64,000 nt of DNA, from NCBI GenBank assembly GCA_016712275.1, contig JADJRI010000007.1, positions 62,001-126,000 on the forward strand. Reading direction: 5' to 3'. The notes below the pieces were generated by a model that worked only from the letters and a program-made list of their open reading frames with translations, had not been told where the DNA came from and did no database searches. Origin of the DNA: Planctomycetota bacterium (lineage in GTDB: Bacteria; Planctomycetota; Phycisphaerae; UBA1845; UTPLA1). Position numbers and translations under genes: made by a program. Positions within the stretch are counted from its first letter, which is position 1; every line of letters begins with the position of its first letter. Below, piece by piece: positions 44,335 to 54,095 of the stretch.

Positions 44335-44921
44335 AATTCTCTTTTTTTTTTGAAACTGTCAGATTCGGAGATTTCATTCCGTATTCATGACGGGGCACAC
44401 GCGAGGCCCCAACCTCCCGTCGTCCGGCAGCCATTCGATTGTTCCCTCGAATGGCTGTCGGACGATGCCCAAGCTTGTTCGATGACTCAACACACGGTTT
44501 GGCCCATTCTCCTCGGGCGAAGTCGTACAAACATTCCCATTTCCATGCAGCCTCCTTCGCGGAGAGAGGGGCGAGCGGCAGCGCGGCCGGCCGTGCGGGT
44601 TTTGCCCTTCACGCTGCCGCGCGACGCCGTCACTGCATTATCCCGTCAAAAAACAAGACAAATATTCTCCATATTTCCGCCAAAACGCTGGTAATTCACC
44701 GAGATTTCCACTTAGAATCGAACAGTAGTACCGGCCCAAGCGTAATGTGTCATTTTCTTTGCGCTTCCTGTTAGCCGCATGCGTCGCTTACAACGTCTTC
44801 AAGTACAGGGACGCATCCAACGCGTCCACCCTTTCGAACAAGCTTGGGGGCATGCGCCGCTTCGGCGCCGGGAACAAGAGCAATCTGGGAACAATACGCC
44901 CTGAAGGCGAAGGAGTTTCAC
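44335..44921. other. Intergenic stretch with a large hairpin
   Basis: Contains an A/T-rich run (TTTTTTTTTTG near 44341), then a large hairpin (44419-44466), then GC-rich text up to the ribosome site AAGGAG at 44909. No gene supported. The leader of the dockerin gene may extend through here. Confidence 0.5.
44419..44466. promoter_or_regulatory. Large hairpin of about 20 base pairs
   Basis: CGTCCGGCAGCCATTCGA (44421-44438) pairs with TCGAATGGCTGTCGGACG (44447-44464) over 18 positions with one G-U, loop TTGTTCCC. Two more outer pairs are possible. No T run follows. It might be a structured leader or REP-like element. Confidence 0.55.
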
Positions 44922-47006
44922 ATGAGGCAATTGTTTGCTTTGTTCATTCCATTGGCATTCACGCTTTCCGTCGGCGCCGACGAGACACAATTTAGACCTG
45001 CGTCTCGTGAGTGCGTCGGGTCCATTGATTCGGGCGCTCCGCTCGCGCCGCTAGCTTCTGACGACAGCGGCGAACCACGCGGCGAAAATTCGCCCTTCGG
45101 TGTGGAATATGATGTGACCCACGCCGTCGGCTCCCAGGTGCCGGTTCCGGGCTGCTTTCCGCCTTATGCCCCCGGACCGCCCGGCCCCCTTGACGACATT
45201 GTCCTGTTTGACGGCCTCCCCGATCAAACCCGGCGATTGGTTAACAATGCCATTCCGGTCGTAACGGAACAGTTCTTTCCGGTTGGTCCGGAACAAGATC
45301 AGATCGTCATACAAACACAATCTCCACTCTCCGCACCGCTGTTTCCCGGCGGGTTGATCGGGCCGCAGGGCCAGCCGCTGACGAGCGGATGCTTTTTCAT
45401 CGGCCTCACCGCGCCGCTTGTCTATGGCGGCCCCAAGAATGTCGTCTCGGCGGATATTACGTTTCTGTCCAATGGCATTCCATTCGCCGGACCCATTGAT
45501 GTCAGCGGGCCGGCATTCTTTTCGAGCCCGTGGGACGGCACGTTCGGAATCAACGTTCCCGCGTTGGCCGGTTCGCCCGTCAATGCAGTCGTTATCAACA
45601 TCATTGTCGTAAGATTGGGCTGCCTGGACGATATCGACTGCGACGATGGCGATCCTTGCACCATCGACGCCTGCATCGATCAAGTCTGTTTCAACTTTCC
45701 CGATCCGGATCCATGTTGTGCGATTGATTGCGACGACGGCAATGCCTGCACGATTGACATGTGCGTGAATGGATTCTGTGTATATGCATTGGCCAATTGC
45801 GACGACGGCGACATGTGTACCGTCGACACCTGCGATCCGGGCACCGGATGCGTCAACAAGCACTTGAAGGACGTCCTCACGCGTGAGCAGGCGCTTCGCG
45901 CTTCACATGGACCCAGCAAGCCGTGCTTTGACAGCGGCGGCGTGCCAAAGCCGCCGCCCAGCGCGCCGGTTCCGGACGATTGGTGGCAGACCAACGAGAA
46001 TTGCGACGGCGAAACCCGCTGGCGCATCGGCCTCGATCCCGGCTCGGCCCCCCTACCGGCCGATTTCTTCGATCCCGGCTCGGAGCCATTCACGGGTGAA
46101 ATTCCCATGAAGGGCTTTTCGCTCGGACTGCCCGACCAGGCCAATACCGACACCATTGTTCGGCGCTCATCCGATCCCTTCGATCGAAGCTCACCGCCCG
46201 ATGGCACGGATGTGACCGTCGAAATTGAATTGGTCGAGCTGAGTCTGGTTAGTTGCCAGCCGATTACCGTCACGCACTCCAACGGCGATCCGGACACGCA
46301 ATGGCACGTCCAAGTGACGCTCTCCGAATGTCCTCCCGCGCCGGGCACATTGACGGCGCGCAAGACACATTGCAACGGAGGCACGTTTGATTCCGTGTTG
46401 CCGGTGCAACCCAAGGTTACCTTCATCTTGACGACCGATCCGGCGATCGTGCGGGTCTTCGATACGGGCTGCGACTCCCAGGCATTTCCGCCCGACGTGC
46501 TCTCGCCGCCGGTGCCATCTGCGTGGGTTCATGATATTGCCAACAATCTGGCGGTGGCGTCGAATTATGCATCCTCATTTCATGCCGGCATGCCCGAAGG
46601 CCAATCGACAGCCTGCGGCGACTACGATCTTGACAACGATGCGGATGTGGACGACTTCATCATTTTGCTGAAGGCCCATGGGAGCGACGCCTCCGAACCC
46701 CAATATCAGTATTTCAACGACTATGACGCCGATGGCGATGTCGATTACGAAGACTATGAGGAATGGCTTGCGTGCTATCGATGCTCGTCCGGCAATCCGA
46801 TTGCCGGCGCGCCATCGCCGGCGCCGCTGGCGGACATGAATGATGATGGCCAGATTCGCGGCGACGATATGCAGGGTTTTGTCGATTGCCTTGTATTGGG
46901 AGGTCCGCTCGTGCCGCCCTGTGATCGCGCCGACATTAACCAGGACGGCGTCGTGGATTTCAAGGACATTCGTGGATTCGTGTTCCTGCTCCTTGAGTTG
47001 AATTGA
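44922..47006 (+). CDS. Secreted protein with CDDGDPCT repeats and C-terminal dockerin-like domain
   Basis: Start ATG 44922 with AAGGAG six bases upstream; an open stretch upstream to 44844 has no site. The protein (694 residues) has a signal peptide (RQLFALFIPLAFTLSVGADE). After a beta-rich part (about 60-235) come three cysteine repeats of the CDDGDPCTIDAC type (about 240-320). Another beta domain follows. The last 120 residues contain Asp-rich EF-hand-like loops: CGDYDLDNDADVDDFIILLKAHG, NDYDADGDVDYEDY, and ADINQDGVVDFKDIRGFVFLLLE. Dockerin-like loops bind Ca2+ and link to a cohesin in other systems; no cohesin is seen here. The protein is likely extracellular. Confidence 0.87.
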   Translation: MRQLFALFIPLAFTLSVGADETQFRPASRECVGSIDSGAPLAPLASDDSGEPRGENSPFGVEYDVTHAVGSQVPVPGCFPPYAPGPPGPLDDIVLFDGLPDQTRRLVNNAIPVVTEQFFPVGPEQDQIVIQTQSPLSAPLFPGGLIGPQGQPLTSGCFFIGLTAPLVYGGPKNVVSADITFLSNGIPFAGPIDVSGPAFFSSPWDGTFGINVPALAGSPVNAVVINIIVVRLGCLDDIDCDDGDPCTIDACIDQVCFNFPDPDPCCAIDCDDGNACTIDMCVNGFCVYALANCDDGDMCTVDTCDPGTGCVNKHLKDVLTREQALRASHGPSKPCFDSGGVPKPPPSAPVPDDWWQTNENCDGETRWRIGLDPGSAPLPADFFDPGSEPFTGEIPMKGFSLGLPDQANTDTIVRRSSDPFDRSSPPDGTDVTVEIELVELSLVSCQPITVTHSNGDPDTQWHVQVTLSECPPAPGTLTARKTHCNGGTFDSVLPVQPKVTFILTTDPAIVRVFDTGCDSQAFPPDVLSPPVPSAWVHDIANNLAVASNYASSFHAGMPEGQSTACGDYDLDNDADVDDFIILLKAHGSDASEPQYQYFNDYDADGDVDYEDYEEWLACYRCSSGNPIAGAPSPAPLADMNDDGQIRGDDMQGFVDCLVLGGPLVPPCDRADINQDGVVDFKDIRGFVFLLLELN

Positions 47007-47046
47007 GTATCAGGAAATACGCAACCTGGACAGCAGCAACCCAGTC

Positions 47047-47086
47047 AAGGCCGGTGGATACTCGATCCATCGGCCTTGCTTATTTT
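47047..47086 (+). terminator. Intrinsic terminator of the dockerin gene
   Basis: AAGGCCGGTGGAT (47047-47059) and ATCCATCGGCCTT (47065-47077) pair over 13 positions with one G-U; then GCTTATTTT. 40 bases after the stop. Confidence 0.85.
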
Positions 47087-47188
47087 CCATGCCACAGCCA
47101 ATGCGTCGGGAGACAATTCCGTGTATGATTTGCATTGCAGTCATCTCGGATGGGTTTGAAGTTTCGCAAGCAAGCATGGATGCAAACA

Positions 47189-48968
47189 ATGATTCTCAAC
47201 GTTGCCCACGTCACGCACGAAGCCGTCGTCAAAATGGGCGGCATCGGGACCGTACTCGAAGGCCTCATTACCGCCGAGGACTATGCTGAGGCGGTCGATC
47301 GAACAATTCTCATTTGCCCGCTCTTTACCACCGAGGGCGACGTCGATTCGCGACTTGGCGCCCAGGGGGATGTGCTTTACTCCTCCATCGACGGCCGGAC
47401 CTCCGATCCGCATGCCCATGCGTTTCGCGAAATTGAGCATCGATTTCATGTGCGCATTGTCTATGGGCGGCGATTTCTTCGTGATCCCCTGACCGGGCGC
47501 GAAGCCAGGCCCGAAGCCGCTTTAATCGATGTCGGCCACATGAATCATCACGAAGTCAATGGATTCAAATGCCGGCTGTACGATCATTTCGGAATCGACT
47601 CCCAGCGCCATGAGAACAGCTGGGACTATGAGCAATATGTGCGATTGGCCGAACCGGCGCTGGCCGTGCTGCGCGCTCTTGGTTTCAACACCGGCGAGCA
47701 GCGATGCGTGGTGATAGGGCACGAATTCATGGGCATGCCGACGGCACTATGTGCGAAATCGCACCCGGAGTGGAACATCGGAACCGCCTACCATGCCCAC
47801 GAGGTGCCGACTTCGCGAAAGATCGTGGAGGAACACCCCGGCCACGACACCATGTTCTATAACGTCATTGCGAAGGGCGCGGAGCAGGGCCTGTTTCTTC
47901 CCGATCTGTTCGGCGACCAGAGCGGCTATTACCGACACGTGCTTGCCGAAGCGAGCCGGCACCTGGATGTGACGCTGGCCGTGGGCGATTATGTAAAACG
48001 CGAATTGGAATTGCTTTCGCCGGCGATGGATCGCGATAAGATAAAATTGGTTTACAACGGCATCCCCGCCAACGAAATCCCACCGGCCGAAGCGGGCATC
48101 AGCAAGAAAAAACTGCAAACGTACGCCGAGGCTCTGCTGGGCGACCGCCCGGATTATGTATTTACCCATGTCACGCGCATGTCATCCAGCAAGGGGCTGT
48201 GGCGGGATGTTCGTGTCATGCGTCATGTCGAATCCGCGTTTCGGAAGTCCGGCAAGACGGCGGTTCTGTTTGTCTTGTCAACAGAGATCGGCGGTCCGCG
48301 GCGCCGCGAGGATATCCTTCACATGGAACGGCATACCAACTGGCCCGTTGCCCATCGCGAAGGCCTGCCGGATCTGAGCGGCGGCGAAGCTCTCTTCTAT
48401 CAGGAAGTCCAATCGTTCAACGCCCGATCCAGGCAATGCAAGATCGTATATATCAACCAGTTCGGATTCGACCGACTTACGTGCGGATTGCGCATGCCCG
48501 AAGACATGGAATTCCCGCGATATCCGATTGGGCAGTGACGTCGAATTCGGCCAATCGATCTATGAGCCATTTGGAATCGCCCAGGTGGAAGCCCTTTCGT
48601 TCGGCTCGATTTGCGTTATGAGCAGCGCTTGCGGCTGCCGCTTTTTTGCGGAAAAGGTGGCCGGCCCCAAAGGTTCCCCGAATCTCATTGTCGCCGACTA
48701 TTGCAGCTATAAGGCCAGCCCCGACACGATTGACGGCTACAAGACGCTCAAGCGCGAACAACGCGAGGCTTTTGCTGAAACCGTTGCTGAACAGGTCGCC
48801 CAGGAAATTGTGAGCCGCCTTCCCAAGACCGCGGAAGAAAAGGCCGCGTTTATTCGTCGGGGATACGAATTGGCTCATCGAATGAGCTGGGATGTCATCG
48901 CCCGCGATTATTTCCTGCCCGCCATCGAAGGAACATTCGCATCGCGGCGTGAGATGGCACACGCATAA
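47189..48968 (+). CDS. Glycogen/starch synthase-like glycosyltransferase, frame break near 48525
   Basis: ATG 47189 (47180 also possible); about 590 residues after repair. The N-terminal half matches the GT5 donor/acceptor domain: ILNVAHVTHEAVVKMGGIGTVLEGL with the K-x-G-G sugar-nucleotide loop. GHEFMGMPTALCAK and LAVGDYVKRELELL follow. The C-terminal Rossmann half has THVTRMSSSKGLWRDV and, after the break, YEPFGIAQVEALSFG, the E-x7-E retaining catalytic region. The order fits eukaryote-like glycogen synthases of bacterial type. The sugar donor is unknown. It may make intracellular glucan or a glycan chain. Confidence 0.85.
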
Positions 48969-49203
48969 AAGTCACATCGCATCGATTTGTTGCCGTATTG
49001 CTAAGTACTTATAAAAACTACCCTTAGGTGCTGGGCCGCTTCCTGCGCAGATTACCGGCGCAATTATCGCTGGCAGACTCAAGATTTTTGCGCCTTACGA
49101 CCGATTATCTATTTTACCTAAACTACCTATGTTAACTAAACTGCCTACATGTTAAGGTGACAACCAACGCTTCGCTGCCAATTCAACGGAGATCGAATCA
49201 AAA

Positions 49204-49935
49204 ATGCCAAATGAACTTCTCGATCGCTATATGGAACCCCTCCTCACCGGTAAACGCCACGCCTGCCGTCAGATGGTTCTCACGGCCCTTGAATCCGGGC
49301 ACGAACCCCATCGCCTGTACAAGGAACTCATCTGGCCCGCCATGGAGCGGGTGGACATGCTGTATCGTCAAGACCGCATCAACATTGCGGAAGAGCACAT
49401 GGCGACACGCATTACACGCACCATCGCCGACCATCTGCAGACCCGACTTCCGCGTGCCGAGCGCCACGGCCGAAAGATCGTCGTCACCTGTGCGGCTGGC
49501 GAAGCGGAGGAAGTCAGCGCACAAATGTGCGCCGACCTGTTCGAAGCCGATGGCTGGGATGTCTATTTCCTTGGCGGCGGAATTCCGCAGGACGAGGTTA
49601 GCTCACTGGTGGGTCAGCTCCAGCCGAACATGCTGATGGTCGTCGGCAGCAAGCCGACCGATGTGCCGGCAGTGCGGCAGATGATTGACTACATTCGCGA
49701 GATCAACGCGTGCCCAACATTGAATATTCTCGTATCCGGAGGCGTGTTCAATCGCGCCGACGGGCTATGGATGGAAGTGAAGGCCGATTACTTCGCGGAA
49801 ACGGCCGCCGAAGCGCTGGAGCTGGCGACGGAGGCGGAACCGCGAGAGGCCGAGTCGCGAATCCCTGGCGCCCCGAAGAAGCGACGGCGACGACGCAGAC
49901 CACCGCTCCTGGTCGGCCTGGAAGGCAATGCCTAA
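49204..49935 (+). CDS. B12-binding-fold protein lacking the cobalamin His motif, with poly-Arg tail
   Basis: The 243-residue protein has the helical B12-binding_2 cap (residues 1-85: MPNELLDRYMEPLLTGKRHACRQ, YRQDRINIAEEHMATRIT) and a Rossmann-like B12-binding domain (about 92-205: KIVVTCAAGEAEEVSAQ, DGWDVYFLGGGIP, LVSGGVFNR). The cobalamin-coordinating DxHxxG is replaced by EAEEVSA, so His is missing. A Lys/Arg-rich segment (KKRRRRRRPPLL) closes the protein, which could bind nucleic acid. No helix-turn-helix is seen. ATG 49204 with CGGAGA upstream. A sensor or scaffold role is a guess. Confidence 0.8.
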   Translation: MPNELLDRYMEPLLTGKRHACRQMVLTALESGHEPHRLYKELIWPAMERVDMLYRQDRINIAEEHMATRITRTIADHLQTRLPRAERHGRKIVVTCAAGEAEEVSAQMCADLFEADGWDVYFLGGGIPQDEVSSLVGQLQPNMLMVVGSKPTDVPAVRQMIDYIREINACPTLNILVSGGVFNRADGLWMEVKADYFAETAAEALELATEAEPREAESRIPGAPKKRRRRRRPPLLVGLEGNA

Positions 49936-51638
49936 CCGATTGATGGTGACACGTTCATGTCACCCGAATTGCCGGCGGGATTATTGAGAAATGCGAGGCG
50001 CTTGCGAACTTCCTGAGCCAGCATGCGCCCGACGTGTTCCTCCTCGTCAATCACAACATGGGCGCCCGACATCACCAATTCCCAGCGGAAAACGTGATAC
50101 CGGGCCCGCACGGCGATAAACGTGTCCGGAGCCATTGCCCGCAGCAGCGCGATGAGCATGCGGGTCGCCTGTGGATCGGGAATCGTAATGGCCACGACAC
50201 TGGCCGTCGCGGCATTCAAATATTCAAGCACGTCGGCACGGGTTGCATCGGCAATGAGTGTTCGCAGTCCGTAGCCTTTTGCGATTTCCGCCGATCGCAC
50301 ATTCAGGTCGACAACGACCACCGTTTCCTCATGTTCCATCAGTGCTTCTGCGACCCGCTGCCCTGCGGGTCCAAAGCCCACGATGATGACATGACCAGCT
50401 TTCGGCGTCTCGGCGCCCGCCGATTCGCCATCAGCGGCTTTTGTCGGCGTCAGGGTTCGATGTTTGGAATGCCGGCCTACAAAGGAAATGACGCGCGGCG
50501 CGAAGCTCACCAGATAAGGGGTCAGGATCAGCGATCCGATGGTTGCGGAAACCATAAGCTGTAATTGATCGGAGGAGAGCAACCCTGATTTGCCGGCCAT
50601 CTGAGCCAGTACAAAGGAAAATTCTCCGACCTGCGCCAAACACAGGCCCGTGGCGGCTGCATGGGCCAAGGTCGAGCGGAACATTTTTACGACACACGCC
50701 ACGATAACCGTTTTTCCTACAACGATGGCCGCAACGACGCCGACAACGGACGGCGCGTTTTGCAGGAACCAGCCCGGATCGCCCTGCGTGCCGATCGAAC
50801 TGAAAAAGATTGTGACAAACAGCGTTCGAAGAGATGCGACATCAGCGTGAATCTGCGTCGCAAACGGCGATTCCGCCAAAATGATCCCGGCGACAAAAGC
50901 GCCGAGCGCCGGCGACAGGTGCAATGAATGAGCAGCCACGGCCGATCCGATTGCCGTGACAATCGCGAGTAGAATTGGGAATTCGCGGTTGCTCGCCGCC
51001 GTTTGTTTGGAGAGCAGGAAGGGAACCGCGTAATTGAGCAACAGATAAAGAACGATAATCAGCAGCATTGCGGCGGCCACGGCCTTGCCCAAATGCAATG
51101 CCATGGCACCCGCGGTCATTTCGCCCCCGAGCGACTCCACCAGCAGCACCAAAGGCACAACCGCCAAATCCTGAAAAAGAAGGATGCCGAGCGCGTTGCG
51201 GCCGTAAATACTGTCGATTTCCGAACGGCGAAGAAGCAATCGCAGAACACAAGCCGTGCTGCTCAATGCAATCATGGCGCCGATTGCGATCGATGCGCCG
51301 ATTCCAGCACCGAGGGCAAGTACGGCCAACGCCGCGAGGATAACCGTGGCCGTAACCTGAATGGCGCCCCCGCCCAGTACGATGGAACCGAAGGAGCGCA
51401 GTCGTCGAAGTGAAAACTCGAGGCCGATTGTAAAGAGCAACAGTGCGACGCCTAATTCTGCCATCGTCTCCGTGGCATCCTTGTTTCGTAGCAGGTTCAG
51501 GCAATAAGGGCCAAGCAAGGTGCCAGCCAGCAGGTAGCCGATGAGAGAGCTTTGCCGAAATCGCTCGCACAAGCCGCCCAATAGAATGGCCGAGCCCAGC
51601 AAAATGAGCACATCAATGAGTGAATACCAGCTCCCCAA
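49932..51638 (-). CDS. CPA2-family cation:proton antiporter with TrkA-N domain
   Basis: The 568-residue protein starts at TTG 51638. About twelve membrane helices occupy residues 8-370 (LIDVLILLGSAILLGGL, TIGLEFSLRRLR, LSSTACVLRLLL, FQDLAVVPLVLL, ALGAFVAGIILAESPF), as in KefB-like antiporters. A TrkA-N Rossmann domain (about 395-520: HVIIVGFGPAGQRVAEALM) binds NAD(H) or a nucleotide for gating. It exports K+ or Na+ against protons in known relatives. The C-terminal end overlaps the 3' end of the B12-fold gene by four bases. Confidence 0.92.
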   Translation of the reverse strand: MGSWYSLIDVLILLGSAILLGGLCERFRQSSLIGYLLAGTLLGPYCLNLLRNKDATETMAELGVALLLFTIGLEFSLRRLRSFGSIVLGGGAIQVTATVILAALAVLALGAGIGASIAIGAMIALSSTACVLRLLLRRSEIDSIYGRNALGILLFQDLAVVPLVLLVESLGGEMTAGAMALHLGKAVAAAMLLIIVLYLLLNYAVPFLLSKQTAASNREFPILLAIVTAIGSAVAAHSLHLSPALGAFVAGIILAESPFATQIHADVASLRTLFVTIFFSSIGTQGDPGWFLQNAPSVVGVVAAIVVGKTVIVACVVKMFRSTLAHAAATGLCLAQVGEFSFVLAQMAGKSGLLSSDQLQLMVSATIGSLILTPYLVSFAPRVISFVGRHSKHRTLTPTKAADGESAGAETPKAGHVIIVGFGPAGQRVAEALMEHEETVVVVDLNVRSAEIAKGYGLRTLIADATRADVLEYLNAATASVVAITIPDPQATRMLIALLRAMAPDTFIAVRARYHVFRWELVMSGAHVVIDEEEHVGRMLAQEVRKRLAFLNNPAGNSGDMNVSPSIG

Positions 51639-51762
51639 ATTAGCGCATCCTTATCCCAAGTTGAGCCTGACGTATTCTTTCTGAGGCTGCTCTGGAAAAC
51701 GAAGAATCGGCTCTCAGTTCCGCGATCGTGTCGGCCGATTGCAAATCGTCCGTCGTCTGATT

Positions 51763-52020
51763 TCAACCTCGCACTCGTAAATTAAACACCTGACGCCACA
51801 TCGGCGGGGCAGCATTATCCCTATGCTGCGCTTGCACATAGGCACGATAGTAGCCTGTCGACGGCGGCATGCAATCGACGACTTCGCTCGGCGACTTCCC
51901 AAAATAGTGACGCAGCCGGCTCATCTTGAATTCGAAGTTGACCGATAAGTATGACACTTGGCCGTCGAGGCAGACGGATCTGCAAGTTGATGGATTTTCG
52001 ATGTCGAGCAGTTTCGCGGG
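51763..52020 (-). CDS. Hypothetical protein, possible C-terminal fragment
   Basis: The minus strand reads PAKLLDIENPSTCRS, then VSYLSVNFEFKMSRLRHYFGKSPSEVVD and a good C-terminus ending at 51763. This begins straight after an in-frame TGA near 52020; the same frame upstream (to about 52111) is also protein-like, so a stop or an indel may split one gene. An ATG at 51957 or 51924 could start a short version. No family recognised. Confidence 0.35.
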   Translation of the reverse strand, partial: PAKLLDIENPSTCRSVCLDGQVSYLSVNFEFKMSRLRHYFGKSPSEVVDCMPPSTGYYRAYVQAQHRDNAAPPMWRQVFNLRVRG

Positions 52021-52247
52021 TCACGGTGGACCCATGAAGCTGGAAAGGACCGAGTTCGATCCCGGCCCTGCTGTCGAAATAACCCATCGCTGGCGGCCCA
52101 GCCATTTTTGACATCTTCCCCATCCTCGAGGCCGCGAACCCATCGCGGCCTCCTCCATTTTCGGGTGGGGCTTCGACGGCTCTGGTTGGTGCAGCCTCTT
52201 GAGATCGACGATATCATCGACATTGACTTCTCTTTGAAGGAATTCAG
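52021..52247. other. Intergenic with 10-bp hairpin before the dehydrogenase gene
   Basis: GAGGCCGCGA (52128-52137) and TCGCGGCCTC (52143-52152) form a perfect hairpin, followed by CTCCATTTT on the plus strand. Possibly a terminator. AAGGAA precedes the next ATG. Confidence 0.5.
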
Positions 52248-53204
52248 ATGCGAGCTGTCGTCGTCCATGCCGGAAACGTCGCACTTCAAGACGTGCCCCA
52301 GCCCATCCCCGCCGAGGGCGAAGTTCTCGTCCAAATTCGACTGGCGGGCATTTGCTCAACCGATTTGGAGATCATTCGCGGCTATGCAGGTTTTAACGGC
52401 ACCATCGGCCATGAATTCGTCGGAACGGTGAACGGCGGATCGGCCAAACTGGCGGGCAAACGGGTGGTGGGCGAGATCAACTGTGTTTGCGGCAAATGCG
52501 ATATGTGCAGCAGCGGCCTATCTTCCCATTGCCGCCGCAGGACCGTTCTTGGCATTCAGGGGCGCCCCGGCTGCTTCGCGGATTACATCACACTTCCCGA
52601 GAAAAACTGCTTGATCGTTCCCGATACAGTGACGGACGAGGAAGCGGTCTTTACAGAGCCCCTGGCCGCCGCGTTTCAAGTCTTGCGACAATCGAAAATC
52701 GAAAAGCGAACCCAAGTGGCTGTCATCGGGACGGGACGACTCGGCATACTTGTGGCGCAGGTTCTCGCGACAACGGGTTGCAAGCTCATTGCGATCGGTC
52801 GAAACGAGAGAACACTCGCCCTGCTTGATCGCCGGGGTATCCGCACCGCGTTGGCGGGTGACACCCAGTTGAAGCAGGATTTCGACTTGGCGGTCGATTG
52901 CACCGGCCATCCGGACGGTTTGCGCATCGCCATGGGAATGGTGCGGCCGCGCGGCACCATCGTGATGAAAACAACCTGCAAGGCCGATCACGCCGCGGAC
53001 CTGACGCCAATTGTTGTCAATGAAATCAGCCTGCTGGGCAGCCGATGCGGCCCGTTCAATGAAGCCCTGAACGCGCTGGCCCGCAAGGCGGTGGACGTCA
53101 GCGGCATGGTGACGCGAACGTTGCCGATCGCGGACGCGATTGCGGCGCTTAAGCTTGCGGAACAACCCGATCAAATCAAAATTCTGCTGAAAGTCGCATC
53201 GTAA
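52248..53204 (+). CDS. Zinc-dependent medium-chain alcohol dehydrogenase family protein
   Basis: The 318-residue protein starts at ATG 52248. Catalytic zinc ligands: GICSTDLEI (Cys about 35) and GHEFVG (His-Glu about 59-60). Structural zinc: CVCGKCDMCSSGLSSHC (about 83-99). The nucleotide fold is VAVIGTGRLGILVAQVLA (about 165-182). It is slightly short for the family (usually 330-350). Substrate unknown. It is closely followed by the YfiH-like gene. Confidence 0.9.
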   Translation: MRAVVVHAGNVALQDVPQPIPAEGEVLVQIRLAGICSTDLEIIRGYAGFNGTIGHEFVGTVNGGSAKLAGKRVVGEINCVCGKCDMCSSGLSSHCRRRTVLGIQGRPGCFADYITLPEKNCLIVPDTVTDEEAVFTEPLAAAFQVLRQSKIEKRTQVAVIGTGRLGILVAQVLATTGCKLIAIGRNERTLALLDRRGIRTALAGDTQLKQDFDLAVDCTGHPDGLRIAMGMVRPRGTIVMKTTCKADHAADLTPIVVNEISLLGSRCGPFNEALNALARKAVDVSGMVTRTLPIADAIAALKLAEQPDQIKILLKVAS

Positions 53205-53218
53205 CGGAGGTCAAAGCG

Positions 53219-54013
53219 ATTTCCCCAAGCACTGTCGATCTCAAGGCAACTTCGGTTGAAGACACCGTGATTTTCCAGTTTTCGAGTCTGCTGGAGATCG
53301 ATGGATTCCGTCATGCCATCACCTCGCGGCCCTGGAACATGGCGACGCATTGCGGTCCCGATTCAGACCTGGCCGTGAATCGCCGGAAGAAAGTCTGCGA
53401 ATTCCTTGGGCTGCCGTTTGAGAACCTGACTGCACCCGATCAGATCCACAGTCCGCATGTGATTCGATTGACGGCTGCCGACAAGGGGGCCGGACGGGAC
53501 GGTCGCCAGTCGGCGCTCAAGTTCGTCGATGGACTGGTTTGCGATGTGCCGGGCATTCCGGTCATGCAATTCTCGGCCGACTGTCCGCTCATCGTTCTTG
53601 TCGAACCGCGACGCCGGGTATTCGGCACCTGTCACGCGAGCTGGCGCGGAACCGTGGCCGAAATCACCATTGAGCTGGTACGGCAGTTACGCAAAGAGTT
53701 CGGGATCGATCCGGCGAATCTCGTCGGCGGCTTTTGCCCCTGCGCCGGTCCAACCGAATACGAAGTTGGAAATGATGTGCGACGCATCGCACTGGCGCGC
53801 CTGCCGAATGCGGAGCGATTTTTTCCGCGTGTCGGCGAAAGCTGGCGATTTGATTTGCGGGCCGCCAACATGGACCAACTTGCCCGCGGCGGCGTCAATC
53901 CCGAAGCGGTCAGCGTTGCTTCGATCTGCACCATGAGCGACGAGCGGTTTTACTCGTTCCGATGCCAGGGCGAATCGGCGGGACGATTTGCCTTGGTCGC
54001 AGGCATGATCTAA
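53219..54013 (+). CDS. pgeF: YfiH/PgeF-like laccase-domain purine phosphorylase, probable ATT start
   Basis: The frame is open from ATT 53219. CGGAGG ends eight bases before that ATT, while the first standard start, GTG 53267, has no site. The body is a multicopper-oxidase-like YfiH fold: HAITSRPWNMATHCG, DQIHSPHV, metal ligands in FSADCPLIVL (Cys) and GTCHASWRG (Cys, His), then GFCPCAGPTEYEVG. By family knowledge such enzymes phosphorolyse purine nucleosides. Length 248-265 residues. The alternative start at 53267 loses about 16 residues of poor conservation. Confidence 0.9.
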   Translation: MSPSTVDLKATSVEDTVIFQFSSLLEIDGFRHAITSRPWNMATHCGPDSDLAVNRRKKVCEFLGLPFENLTAPDQIHSPHVIRLTAADKGAGRDGRQSALKFVDGLVCDVPGIPVMQFSADCPLIVLVEPRRRVFGTCHASWRGTVAEITIELVRQLRKEFGIDPANLVGGFCPCAGPTEYEVGNDVRRIALARLPNAERFFPRVGESWRFDLRAANMDQLARGGVNPEAVSVASICTMSDERFYSFRCQGESAGRFALVAGMI

Positions 54014-54095
54014 TCACCGCATTATCAGACGCCCCATTCGACACCATCGAAACACGCGTGCCACATGCGCCGATAAACCCGGTGGAGGTCCAATC

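Noticed and set aside
44780..44921. Cyclic-di-GMP-type riboswitch before the dockerin gene
   Set aside because: Some GC-rich pairing is present, but the conserved GEMM core could not be found.
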